Positions 49,664 to 57,527 of a DNA stretch of 64,000 bases are shown piece by piece. A program made the translations under genes and the position numbers. This DNA comes from a virus, in the IMG/VR virus record IMGVR_UViG_3300042945_001689, positions 1-64,000 of that record. One strand, written 5' to 3'. A model generated the notes under the pieces. The model was not told the DNA's origin, made no database searches, and saw nothing but the letters and a program-made list of their open reading frames with translations. The stretch's first letter is position 1. Each line of letters starts with the position of its first letter.

Positions 49664-49690
49664 ACAGATAATTAATTAAAGTTATCTGTT
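49663..49690 (-). terminator. hairpin at the end of the small fiber gene
   Basis: AACAGATAA (49663-49671) and TTATCTGTT (49682-49690) form a perfect 9-base stem with a 10-base loop that includes the stop codon. No T-run follows, so it could mark RNA processing or regulation rather than termination. Confidence 0.35.
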
Positions 49691-50130
49691 GCAACTCCTC
49701 CATCATAGGTATTTTCCCATGATGAAGTGCTATAGTCTCCTGCGCTTACTAGAACACCTGGTTCATTATAAGCACCTCCAGAAACAAATGTACTTACAAT
49801 AAGACCAGATCCATCAATTGCGGTATTGTGAATGTGGTCTTGTAATACTTCTGCATCTTCAAGAGTTGCAATTGCTACCCATTGAGATCCATAATAAACA
49901 TGAACTCTTTCTGTTAATGTGTCAAACCAAAGATTTCCATTTGATGGAGAATTTGGTGCTGTTCCGCTAACAGTTACTCCTGCACTACCCGCAACACTAT
50001 CAACATATGCTTTTGTTGCTGCATGTGTATTTTGAGTTGGAGTGGCAACTGTAACCGTTGATCCGAAAGTACCGCCATCGGCTACGACTAAGCCATGTTT
50101 TACCTTAAAATCTCTGTTTACAGTTGCCAT
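49672..50130 (-). CDS. small fiber/attachment protein
   Basis: The 152-residue protein starts MATVNRDFKVKHGLVVADG, almost identical in pattern to the start of the next gene upstream. A collar-like part follows (NTHAATKAYVDSVAG ... APNSPSNGNLWFDTLTERVHVYYGSQWV), typical of short fiber proteins. It may cap or bridge the longer fibers. It is 12 bases after the upstream gene and has AGGAG before its ATG. Confidence 0.65.
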   Translation of the reverse strand: MATVNRDFKVKHGLVVADGGTFGSTVTVATPTQNTHAATKAYVDSVAGSAGVTVSGTAPNSPSNGNLWFDTLTERVHVYYGSQWVAIATLEDAEVLQDHIHNTAIDGSGLIVSTFVSGGAYNEPGVLVSAGDYSTSSWENTYDGGVATDNFN

Positions 50131-50142
50131 TTAATCTCCTTT

Positions 50143-51969
50143 TTATGCCTCTATGTATGTCTTTGAAACCTTAACAGAAGTATCTGCTGCTGCTGCAGTA
50201 ACTTGAAGAAGAACATTTCCACCGCTATAAACAGCATTTGTTGTTCCAAGTTCTGTATTGCTTATAACATTAGCATACTCTGTTACATAAACATTATTGT
50301 CACCATCTATAGCAACAAGCATTTCAATTACTTCAATGTTGCCAGACTTTTTCATCTGAATAACATACTTAGCAGCAGAATATGTTGTTGCTGAGAATGT
50401 ATCAATTGTTGTTGCTGAAGTGCCAGCAGTTGCTGTTGCAGATCCAACAAGAGCATCTGGTAGAGCAAGGCTAGTACCTGTTGCTGCTCCAAGTTCTGGA
50501 GTTACAAGAGTTGGTGTATTAGCAAATACCAGTGCACCAGTTCCTGTTTCATCAGTTACTGCTGAAGCAAGGTTTGCTGAAGAAGGGGTTCCCAAAAATG
50601 TTGCAACACCTGCTGCCAAACCAGAAACATCATTTGCAATTCTTACTGTAAGTGTATTGTTTGCACCGCTGATTGTCTTGTTTGTAAGAGTTTCGGCTGC
50701 ATCTTTAAGTGATGTTCCATTAACCTTAAATTCTTTTCCTGAAGCAAGGTTTAAGTGTTCAGATGAGGTCCATGCATCAGTTGCATCTACCCATGAGAAA
50801 GTCTTGTCTGTAGCACCCTTAAGAGTAATACCACCACCATCAGCACCTGCATCTGTTGGAGATGTTACTGCACCAAGTGTAAGGTTCTTGTCATCAACTG
50901 TGATTTCTGTTGAGTTAATTGTAGTTGTTGTACCGTTAACTGTTAGGTCCCCTGAAAGAACCAAAGATGTACCAGTTGCTGCACCAATGTTTGGTGTTAC
51001 GAGTGTTGGTGTATTAGCAAAAACAAGTGCTCCAGTACCAGTCTCGTCTGAAATAATTCCAGCGAGTTCTGATGAAGATGTTGCTGCAAGTACGTTTAAC
51101 TTATCTGTTGTTACAACAAGAGTCTTTGTGTTTGGAATAGTTGTACCATTGATAGAATCAGCAGTAGCAACACCAAGTGCTGGAGTTGTAAGTGTTGGGC
51201 TTGTAAGTGTCTTATTTGTAAGTGTCTGTGTGTTAGTTGTTCCAACTACCGCACCAGTTGCACCATGTGCTTCTGTAAGGTTGCCATGAGTTGTAAGATC
51301 TGAAGAAGTAGCCTTAGCATCCAACTGAGTCTGGATTGCTGAAGTTACGCCATCTACGTAGTTAAGTTCTGTAGCGGTTGCAGTAAGTGATGTACCAGCA
51401 ATTTGTAGAGTTGTAGCATTTACTTCTCCTGCTGCTCCATAAATAACTGCCTTACCATTTGCAATAGTCCCTGCAGATGATCCATCTACTAAGTTGAGTT
51501 CAGAAGCACTTGCAGTCAAATCCGAAACATTTGCTACTTGAACTGTAACTGTGTTGTTTGTATAAGAAATTGTTTTGTTGCTTAATGTTTGTGTTGCATC
51601 ATTAAGTGTTACAGTGCCTGTAGCGTTTGGAAGTGTGATAGTACGATCTGCTGTTGGATCTGCTACTTCAAGAATTGTCTCATAGTCATCTGCTGTTGCA
51701 CCTTCAAATGAAATTGAAGAACCAAATACACCAACGGCTGCTGGGGCTGACCACTCAACTCCGTATGTTGCACTTGAATTTGCTGTGAGGACCTGTCCGT
51801 TTGTACCAATGGCTAAACGTGCTACTGCATCATCTGCACTACCAACAATTAAGTCACCCTTAGCATCTACGGTTCCTGCGGTAAGAACATTCTTACCATT
51901 AACGGTTGCTGTTGATCCTTCAACAACTAATCCCGATTTTACTCTAAAATCTTTATTTACTGTTGCCAT
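50143..51969 (-). CDS. tail fiber protein
   Basis: The 608-residue protein has the same first residues (MATVNKDFRVKSGLVVEG) as the small fiber protein and shares shaft repeats with the fiber at 47680-49623 (STAELNYVDGVTSAIQTQLDAKA, TSSELAGIISDETGTGALVFANTP). Its last 90 residues resemble the C-terminal domain of the next gene upstream. It is probably a trimeric host-recognition fiber. Higher GC than the surrounding genes, as for several fibers here. Confidence 0.75.
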   Translation of the reverse strand: MATVNKDFRVKSGLVVEGSTATVNGKNVLTAGTVDAKGDLIVGSADDAVARLAIGTNGQVLTANSSATYGVEWSAPAAVGVFGSSISFEGATADDYETILEVADPTADRTITLPNATGTVTLNDATQTLSNKTISYTNNTVTVQVANVSDLTASASELNLVDGSSAGTIANGKAVIYGAAGEVNATTLQIAGTSLTATATELNYVDGVTSAIQTQLDAKATSSDLTTHGNLTEAHGATGAVVGTTNTQTLTNKTLTSPTLTTPALGVATADSINGTTIPNTKTLVVTTDKLNVLAATSSSELAGIISDETGTGALVFANTPTLVTPNIGAATGTSLVLSGDLTVNGTTTTINSTEITVDDKNLTLGAVTSPTDAGADGGGITLKGATDKTFSWVDATDAWTSSEHLNLASGKEFKVNGTSLKDAAETLTNKTISGANNTLTVRIANDVSGLAAGVATFLGTPSSANLASAVTDETGTGALVFANTPTLVTPELGAATGTSLALPDALVGSATATAGTSATTIDTFSATTYSAAKYVIQMKKSGNIEVIEMLVAIDGDNNVYVTEYANVISNTELGTTNAVYSGGNVLLQVTAAAADTSVKVSKTYIEA

Positions 51970-51982
51970 TTTTTATCTCCTT

Positions 51983-52429
51983 TTATGCCTTTAATCCTAT
52001 ACGTGCATAACGTACGGTTATAGGTGTTGTACCGACTACTGGAGTAACCGTTAAGGATACTGTATTTCCAGCGCGGGAGACGCTTATGGTGCCAATATTC
52101 CCATCGTTGTCTATAGTTCCATATTCACTAACGCTAACATCTGTACCGTCAATTAATATGTTAATCTCTGTGGCGTAATATTTATTAGCGCCTCCAGAAG
52201 TATGTTTGATTGAGATTAGGTATTTAACCATTCTCCATTCTGTTGCGTTAAAATTATCAACTACCGTAGAACTTTCAATTCCGTTAATTGTTGATTCATT
52301 ATTACCAGTAGTTCCTAAGTCTGTGGCTTGGGCTGATGTTGAGTCAATTAAATCTTCATAATCTTGCTGAGTAGGACGATCTCCTGTTTGAAACAAGGCC
52401 TTGACTGATGCTAATGATATTTTTGCCAT
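51983..52429 (-). CDS. fiber tip/attachment protein
   Basis: The 148-residue protein begins MAKISLASVKALFQTGDRPTQQDYEDLIDS, an N-terminal sequence common to short phage fiber proteins, and ends with a beta domain (VDNFNATEWRMVKYLISIKH ... TVRYARIGLKA) that matches the C-terminus of the gene just downstream. The start is leaderless by appearance. Confidence 0.65.
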   Translation of the reverse strand: MAKISLASVKALFQTGDRPTQQDYEDLIDSTSAQATDLGTTGNNESTINGIESSTVVDNFNATEWRMVKYLISIKHTSGGANKYYATEINILIDGTDVSVSEYGTIDNDGNIGTISVSRAGNTVSLTVTPVVGTTPITVRYARIGLKA

Positions 52430-52435
52430 ACCTAG

Positions 52436-52441
52436 ATTATA
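52436..52441 (-). promoter_or_regulatory. extended -10 promoter, leaderless gene
   Basis: ATGTTATAAT on the minus strand, 6 bases before the ATG at 52429; predicted start is the A of ATG. Confidence 0.6.
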
Positions 52442-52469
52442 ACATAATTATTTTAATAGTTTTATAATT

Positions 52470-52697
52470 TTATAAAATATAGTTGCTTACACCAATCATT
52501 TGTAAGGGAATTGGTGGCGCATTATTAGCGTTAAAGGCTATAATATCTATATCAGTTATTCTTACTCTAAATGGTAAAAATTCATTTATTGTTATCCCTC
52601 TGTCAATCTTTTCTTCAATAGAAACTTTAGGAAATGTGTGTTGATCAATTGATTTTAATATTGTTGTTTGTTTATCAAATATTGCAACAGAAGCCAT
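52470..52697 (-). CDS. hypothetical structural protein, 75 aa
   Basis: The 75-residue protein has strands ASVAIFDKQ, FLPFRVRITDIDIIAF and PIPLQMIGV. It shares one base with the upstream BppU-like gene, so it belongs to this adhesin operon. Function is unknown. Confidence 0.5.
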   Translation of the reverse strand: MASVAIFDKQTTILKSIDQHTFPKVSIEEKIDRGITINEFLPFRVRITDIDIIAFNANNAPPIPLQMIGVSNYIL

Positions 52698-53098
52698 TAA
52701 CTTGTTACGTCTTCTAAAACAACCATTTGACCTCTAGCAACTGTCCAAACTCGTGTTGCATCAGATAGTTGAACATCAAAAACATCTCCAGTTTTTAATT
52801 GTGCTGACTGTACAGATGTTAATTTAACTGTAAATTCTCCAGTTTCATCTCCCGCGTCTGGGGCAGGCGTTATTGTAAATACTGTACCAGCAGAATCTTG
52901 ATCAAAATTATTTTCTATATCTGGTCTTCTAAATCTTGCAGCAATTGTCCAGTTGGCTATTACAAGTGGATTTTTAGCATCATCTGTAACATATATCCTA
53001 AATGCAACGGTATCTCCCTTTACAATTGTCCATTTTACTAATGGCGGGGCATCACCAATATCATAAACAGATTGTCCAGCACCTCTATAATTAGCCAT
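52697..53098 (-). CDS. BppU-like baseplate/adhesin protein (copy 1)
   Basis: The 133-residue protein has LVKWTIVKGDTVAFRIYVTD near residue 20 and ends WTVARGQMVVLEDVT. This is the pattern (K/RGDT..F, then G.(M/I)(V/T)V..DVT) of N-terminal domains of upper baseplate proteins (BppU) that anchor fibers. Two related genes lie at 60389-60778 and 61623-62009. It is leaderless by appearance. Confidence 0.65.
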   Translation of the reverse strand: MANYRGAGQSVYDIGDAPPLVKWTIVKGDTVAFRIYVTDDAKNPLVIANWTIAARFRRPDIENNFDQDSAGTVFTITPAPDAGDETGEFTVKLTSVQSAQLKTGDVFDVQLSDATRVWTVARGQMVVLEDVTS

Positions 53099-53104
53099 AT
53101 AAGA

Positions 53105-53110
53105 ATTATA
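53105..53110 (-). promoter_or_regulatory. extended -10 promoter, leaderless gene
   Basis: ATGTTATAAT on the minus strand, 6 bases before the ATG at 53098, no Shine-Dalgarno. Back to back with the lysozyme promoter. Confidence 0.6.
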
Positions 53111-53136
53111 ACATAATTACAAGAATATGTAAAAAG

Positions 53137-53166
53137 TTGACAAAAAACAAAACTTCATGTTATACT
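53137..53166 (+). promoter_or_regulatory. sigma70-type promoter of the lysozyme gene
   Basis: TTGACA (53137-53142), 18-base spacer and TATACT (53161-53166). It faces away from the BppU-like gene and lies 50 bases before the lysozyme start. Confidence 0.7.
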
Positions 53167-53173
53167 GGTAGGT

Positions 53174-53200
53174 AACACCATAAAAAATGGTGTTTTGTTT
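53174..53200 (+). terminator. attenuator-like hairpin in the lysozyme leader
   Basis: AACACCAT and ATGGTGTT (53174-53181, 53187-53194) form an 8-base stem with an AAAAA loop, followed by TTGTTTTC before the ribosome-binding site. It has the form of an intrinsic terminator and is placed immediately after the promoter, so it could attenuate expression. Confidence 0.5.
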
Positions 53201-53215
53201 TCTAAGGAGGAAACT

Positions 53216-53782
53216 ATGATTAAATTTATCGAAAGAAACAAAGAGGTCATTAGTATACTCGGCATACTGACTTTAGTAACGACATTGTCAAACGTTGCTA
53301 ATGCTGAAACACGAATAAGTGACAAAAATAATTTGAGTATAGAACAGGCTCAGGAGCAGGAAAACGCCTCGAAAGAGGTTTTTTTGGTTTCTAAAGAAGA
53401 AAATAATAAAATTAACAAAAAATACAAATATGGAACCCCCCTTGAAAAAGACGAACTAATTAAAATATTAAAGCAAGTAGGCTTTAAAGGATATTCACTA
53501 AAGGTTGCTTGGGCAACGGTAATGAAAGAATCTATGGGCACTCCTAACTCTTGGAATCCTAATAGACAGACTGGAGATAATTCTTATGGCCTATTTCAAA
53601 TCAATATGCTTGGAGGACTGGGCGAAGAAAGAAGAAGCAAGTTTAATCTAAAGTCTAACGAAGATCTGTTTGATCCAGTTAGAAATGCAGAAATCGCTTA
53701 TCATATGAGTAATGGTGGTGAAGATTGGTCTGCCTGGAAAGGCATTACCTGGAAAACTAAAGAGTGGATGGAAAGATATTAA
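53216..53782 (+). CDS. secreted lytic transglycosylase/lysozyme-like protein
   Basis: The 188-residue protein starts at ATG 53216, 5 bases after AAGGAGG. It has a signal peptide (MIKFIERNKE, hydrophobic VISILGILTLV, cleavage after ANA at residue 30), then a charged linker, then a transglycosylase-type domain with AWATVMKESMG (Glu105 as the likely catalytic acid) and GDNSYGLFQIN near 120-130, ending WSAWKGITWKT. It would cleave cell-wall glycan from outside the membrane. With the holin-like gene far away, export by the host Sec pathway is possible. It is one of few plus-strand genes; a fiber operon lies on either side. Confidence 0.8.
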   Translation: MIKFIERNKEVISILGILTLVTTLSNVANAETRISDKNNLSIEQAQEQENASKEVFLVSKEENNKINKKYKYGTPLEKDELIKILKQVGFKGYSLKVAWATVMKESMGTPNSWNPNRQTGDNSYGLFQINMLGGLGEERRSKFNLKSNEDLFDPVRNAEIAYHMSNGGEDWSAWKGITWKTKEWMERY

Positions 53783-54783
53783 TTTTTAATATCTTGTATT
53801 ATCTCTAAAAATCCTTCTGCCCAATGCATATGTTTATGAACTCCACTATGCCTTGCCTTTTTTGAATAATACTTTTCATCTTCTATGTCTGTTGATGTAT
53901 CAAAATTTTTTGGATACAAATGTCTTAAATGTTCGTGTTTATTACATTCGTCTAAATATACATCAAGTCCATCATCACTTTTGTACCATCTATTAGACTT
54001 TAAATAAACAAAATTATTTGATACATTTTCTTGTTGTGTTATTAAGTCATACAAAAAACCACTCCACGTTGACCATAAAAATAAAATTTTTGCTTCTTTA
54101 CAATACTGCTCTAACATTTTAATATATTGATATGAGTAAAAAAATGGTAAATCTGGAGAAAAAACATCTTCAGAATAATGTGGTTTTTTAGAATATTTTT
54201 CTGATTCTTGATAAATTACGTGAGTTGAAGACAACATACTCTCTGGATGTACTGGAAAATAAGTATTTTTTGTTATTAATGTTTCAGTATTTACTGGAAC
54301 CATAAATCTATAAAAATCTGGAAACAAACATAAAAGAGTTTTTGGATGACCATATTCTTCAAAATATTTATATATATTATTTATAATTGCAACAACAGAG
54401 TCTCCTGGTTGACTTATATTTGAATACTTTACATTTAAAGCCTTTGCTACTTGACTGCCCCATATTTCTTTTTCTGGCAATCCCAACCCAAATGTAAAAG
54501 AACAGCCACCAAAAACAAGTTCATTGTTTTCATTAAAATCTTTTCCTCTAAAACCTAAATTATTTATAATATATGAATTAGACTGGTCCAATAAAAATTC
54601 TGTTTCTGTATAATGTCCCGTCCATAGCAAACCATTTGGATACAAACCTGGTTTTCTTTTATTTGTAATAATCCAATCATTTAAAAATAAATGTTTAACA
54701 TTTTCATGATCAACTACATCATTTCCAATTAAACCTAAGTCACTTATAGTTTCTTTTATAGTTTTAGTATATGTATTTTTCAT
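53779..54783 (-). CDS. SGNH-like hydrolase
   Basis: The 334-residue protein carries GGCSFTFGLGL near residue 92-101, a GDSL-type block with Ser95, preceded by NNLGFRGKDF and followed by the helical NxGxxGDSVVAI region (ISQPGDSVV). The last block, SGVHKHMHWAEGF, holds His316, but the Asp three residues before it is Ser313. Family members remove acyl groups from glycans or lipids. The replaced Asp occurs in some active SGNH enzymes, so activity is uncertain. Its stop overlaps that of the plus-strand lysozyme gene. Confidence 0.7.
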   Translation of the reverse strand: MKNTYTKTIKETISDLGLIGNDVVDHENVKHLFLNDWIITNKRKPGLYPNGLLWTGHYTETEFLLDQSNSYIINNLGFRGKDFNENNELVFGGCSFTFGLGLPEKEIWGSQVAKALNVKYSNISQPGDSVVAIINNIYKYFEEYGHPKTLLCLFPDFYRFMVPVNTETLITKNTYFPVHPESMLSSTHVIYQESEKYSKKPHYSEDVFSPDLPFFYSYQYIKMLEQYCKEAKILFLWSTWSGFLYDLITQQENVSNNFVYLKSNRWYKSDDGLDVYLDECNKHEHLRHLYPKNFDTSTDIEDEKYYSKKARHSGVHKHMHWAEGFLEIIQDIKN

Positions 54784-54833
54784 ATTTTTTATCCTTTTTT
54801 TTAAATATTTTTTTAAATTTATACAAATAATAT

Positions 54834-55424
54834 TTAATTTTTATTAACATATTTATTTCTAATTTCATTTTCAAATATTCTGTATTTAGTTGGAATCCAA
54901 AAAGATGGTGTGGTATATCTTGTGCCTTTTGTTATCTCCCGCACACCGTGTATATACATTGTGTTTGATGGGAAAAATACCAATGTACCAGCACTAGGTT
55001 TAAAGTCTAAGTTATGATCTGGGAAGTATATCTCTCCGCCTTCGTAGTCATCGTTCAAATATATAACAGCCCCATAGTCAACTATAAATGCTTCATTTGG
55101 ATGTCCTTCTGGATCTTCTCCATCTGCATGTAGTGGTTGAAACTCTCCTGCGTCCCATCTTCTTATTCCAGCAGAATTTGTTTCAAGAGGTCTTCCAAAA
55201 TAAAGTTCTATCTCTTGCTGTACTCTATCAATTGCTTTTTTTAGTATGGCATGGGCCTCTGGCTTTTCAGAAGCAAGATTTCTTGTTACTTTGTCTGGTA
55301 TTCCAGCCATTGAATTAGAACCCCAAGAAATTGTATCGTCTATTGATGATAATACAATGTCTAAATCTTTCTTTGAAACAAAATTTTCTTTTATAACAAT
55401 ATTTTTTGTAGATCCTATTTTCAT
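54834..55424 (-). CDS. 2OG-Fe(II) oxygenase, P4H type (C)
   Basis: The 196-residue enzyme has His99-Ala-Asp101 (LHADGED), distal His159 (YIHGVR) and Arg169 (KGTRYT) as ligands for iron and 2-oxoglutarate. The YLNDDYEGGEIYFP block is very like oxygenases A, B and D, and the C-terminal TPSFWIPTKYRIF matches the plus-strand enzyme at 57528. A GGAG site is placed 8 bases upstream. It is the last oxygenase in the first cluster. Confidence 0.85.
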   Translation of the reverse strand: MKIGSTKNIVIKENFVSKKDLDIVLSSIDDTISWGSNSMAGIPDKVTRNLASEKPEAHAILKKAIDRVQQEIELYFGRPLETNSAGIRRWDAGEFQPLHADGEDPEGHPNEAFIVDYGAVIYLNDDYEGGEIYFPDHNLDFKPSAGTLVFFPSNTMYIHGVREITKGTRYTTPSFWIPTKYRIFENEIRNKYVNKN

Positions 55425-55433
55425 TTTTTCTCC

Positions 55434-55592
55434 TTAATTAGGTAACTCTGATTGCTCTGCTATTTCTTTTACTTTGTCAAAGTTTGATGCATCAACCATT
55501 GAAGATAAAACATAACATATCCATTGATAAGATGACTTTTCGCAATACCCCTTTGACTGCATAATTTTAGCAATATCTTCTATAATTTCCAT
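55434..55592 (-). CDS. small hypothetical protein, 52 aa
   Basis: This 52-residue gene begins with a TAATG overlap on the stop of oxygenase D and ends just before the ribosome-binding site of oxygenase C. The protein is helical (MEIIEDIAKIMQSKGY ... SSMVDASNFDKVKEIAEQS). Tight coupling to two oxygenases suggests a small partner, but no family is recognised. Confidence 0.55.
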   Translation of the reverse strand: MEIIEDIAKIMQSKGYCEKSSYQWICYVLSSMVDASNFDKVKEIAEQSELPN

Positions 55593-56113
55593 TACTTATA
55601 CTCCAAAAATATGTTAATTGCATATCTTGTTCCAGAATGAACCTGATGCGCTATGTGCATATATGGGTAGTTTGATGGAAATAATACCATAGAATTTTTT
55701 ACTGGCTTAACTTTAATGTCAAAGTTGCAAAATTCTATCTCTCCGCCTTCGTAGTCATCGTTTAAATATATAACGCAACTAGTAACTCTGTTAGAAACAT
55801 GCTTTGAGCCATCATCATAGTGCATTACATACTTTTCTCCAGGCTCGTATTTTAATGCCTCTATTGTAAGATATGTTAGTTCTGGAAGAAAATATAAATC
55901 ACGATATGCACTTAAAGAACTATGCAGCGCCTCATCTATAATTTTAAAAATTTCTTTTTGCAACTCTTTGTCTTGAAAGTATATGACTGAATTAGATCTA
56001 TCTTCTGTTTTTACATTTAGTGGTTTTGTCCACTCATACTTATTAATTTCTTTAATTAATAAATCTGAATTATTCAAAACATTATAATAAAACTCTATTC
56101 CGTTTTTATTCAT
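55592..56113 (-). CDS. 2OG-Fe(II) oxygenase, P4H type (D)
   Basis: At 173 residues this is the shortest of the set. His98-Tyr-Asp100 (VMHYDDG), distal His153 (YMHIAH) and Arg163 (GTRYAI) are in place, with YLNDDYEGGEIEF between. The N-terminal segment is short, which suggests a minimal catalytic domain. It overlaps the DUF6065-like gene upstream by 8 bases. Confidence 0.82.
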   Translation of the reverse strand: MNKNGIEFYYNVLNNSDLLIKEINKYEWTKPLNVKTEDRSNSVIYFQDKELQKEIFKIIDEALHSSLSAYRDLYFLPELTYLTIEALKYEPGEKYVMHYDDGSKHVSNRVTSCVIYLNDDYEGGEIEFCNFDIKVKPVKNSMVLFPSNYPYMHIAHQVHSGTRYAINIFLEYK

Positions 56114-56825
56114 TTTTTTTCCTTATGTCTTTGGTATGCAACTTTATTTTTTTTACTTCGTGTGATCCAACAGAATTGCCAAATTGATCAGTAGCGCTTC
56201 GATAAAAATCAGAAAACTTTGGAATTTTATTATTTTCTAATATTACATTTCCATAGTCTGTTACTTTTTTATGGTATTCATTAATATTATGTGGATTATT
56301 ATTTAAAGTAATTGTAGAATTTTGTAAATTTGTTAAAGATATTGGCAAAACAGAAATAATTGGAGAGTTTGCTTTAAACGTAATAACAGTGTTTGGCCTT
56401 GTAATTTTCCAAGATACTGGTATAGGTTTTTGCCAAAAACTAGAACTAATTAAGTTTGTTAACGGAACTGCGCCATCAATGTCTAAATTTGGTGGACCAA
56501 AAAACAATAAACTAGTTTCTGGATTTGTTTCAAAAAACCAACCTATATTAAAAATTAGTGTTGCAGTTCCTCTGTTAGTGTCAACAAATTCTTTACCTTT
56601 TAAAACCGTTATGTGATTTCCTTCAGAAGAGTCGTTTCCATCCCAAACAACAGAAATATCTTTGGGGAATGAAAATCCCCATCCCATTTGATTTGTTAAC
56701 GATAAAGGAAAACACCTGTATGCATGTTGATCAAATGTTTTATCCATCCAGTCTCTTTTTAAAGAAAGTTGTTCTATTCTTGCACCTAAACCTGGATTTA
56801 CTTCATATGCATTGATTTCATACAT
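56106..56825 (-). CDS. DUF6065-like protein, copy 1
   Basis: The 239-residue protein shares with copy 2 the KRDWMDKTFDQHAYRCFPLSL sequence, WDGNDSSEGNHITVLKG, PNLDIDGAVPLTNLISSSF and KANSPIISVLPISL. No enzymatic signature is known for the family. It stands between two oxygenases. The start directly follows the stop of the upstream gene. Confidence 0.7.
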   Translation of the reverse strand: MYEINAYEVNPGLGARIEQLSLKRDWMDKTFDQHAYRCFPLSLTNQMGWGFSFPKDISVVWDGNDSSEGNHITVLKGKEFVDTNRGTATLIFNIGWFFETNPETSLLFFGPPNLDIDGAVPLTNLISSSFWQKPIPVSWKITRPNTVITFKANSPIISVLPISLTNLQNSTITLNNNPHNINEYHKKVTDYGNVILENNKIPKFSDFYRSATDQFGNSVGSHEVKKIKLHTKDIRKKNE

Positions 56826-57488
56826 TTATTGTTTTTGCCTTAGTGGAGAGTTTGCTCCGTGTACCCTATCATTATAGTCAAACATTGTTACTGCAGAATA
56901 TTTTATTCCTTCTTTTACAGGCAAAGCAGCATGAGAATATAAAAAGTTTGATGGGAACAAAACAATATCTCCCTCTTCTGGAGTATAAGTATAGTTTATG
57001 TATGGGAAAAACAATTCTCCTCCAGTATAGTTGTCATTTAAATACATAACTGTAGAAACAGTACATACATAACTAAAACCATGATCTGAATGAACCTGAA
57101 AGTGTTGATCTTTTCCATATCTAACAAAATTAACTGCTTCTTGATACTCTAAGTTTAAATTAAAAAGTGAAGAATAATGTTTTACACATTCCTGTAGTCG
57201 TTCATCTATGTCAAAGTATATTTTTCTTAAATCTGACATAGTTGCTCTTGGGTTATTTACAAAATCATTTTTTCTTACTTTAAAGTCTACGCAATCTCTA
57301 TAATCTTTTCTTGTTTCATAATCACCAACTTGTGCTTCGCTCCATTTGAAAAAATTATCGCCATGTTTTTCAATAACATCTTCAAGTCGCTGAACAAGAT
57401 TTAAGTCTTTATTAAGCGCATTTTTATAAACGAATACAGCAGGCGCAGGATTTTCTATAGTGGTTGTTTCTATAAAGTTAGATAACAT
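56826..57488 (-). CDS. 2OG-Fe(II) oxygenase, P4H type (E)
   Basis: The 220-residue enzyme has His133-Ser-Asp135 (QVHSDHG), distal His186 (YSHAAL) and Lys196 (EGIKYS). It is most like oxygenases A and B in the second cluster (shared CVDFK, NFVxYG, YLNDxYxGGEL, FPSN). This matches the idea that the cassette was duplicated. GGAGATT lies before the start. Confidence 0.85.
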   Translation of the reverse strand: MLSNFIETTTIENPAPAVFVYKNALNKDLNLVQRLEDVIEKHGDNFFKWSEAQVGDYETRKDYRDCVDFKVRKNDFVNNPRATMSDLRKIYFDIDERLQECVKHYSSLFNLNLEYQEAVNFVRYGKDQHFQVHSDHGFSYVCTVSTVMYLNDNYTGGELFFPYINYTYTPEEGDIVLFPSNFLYSHAALPVKEGIKYSAVTMFDYNDRVHGANSPLRQKQ

Positions 57489-57513
57489 TTAATCTCCTTT
57501 TTGGTCAATATAT

Positions 57514-57521
57514 AGTATACT
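57514..57521. promoter_or_regulatory. palindromic, possibly bidirectional -10 element
   Basis: AGTATACT reads TATACT on both strands. On the minus strand it is 26 bases before oxygenase E and on the plus strand 6 bases before the ATG of oxygenase F, which would be leaderless. Confidence 0.5.
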
Positions 57522-57527
57522 ACATAT

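Noticed and set aside
50420-51289. Plus-strand open frame of 289 codons
   Set aside because: Shadow of the repetitive, stop-poor fiber gene on the other strand; low-complexity Val/Ser/Ala protein with no start signal.
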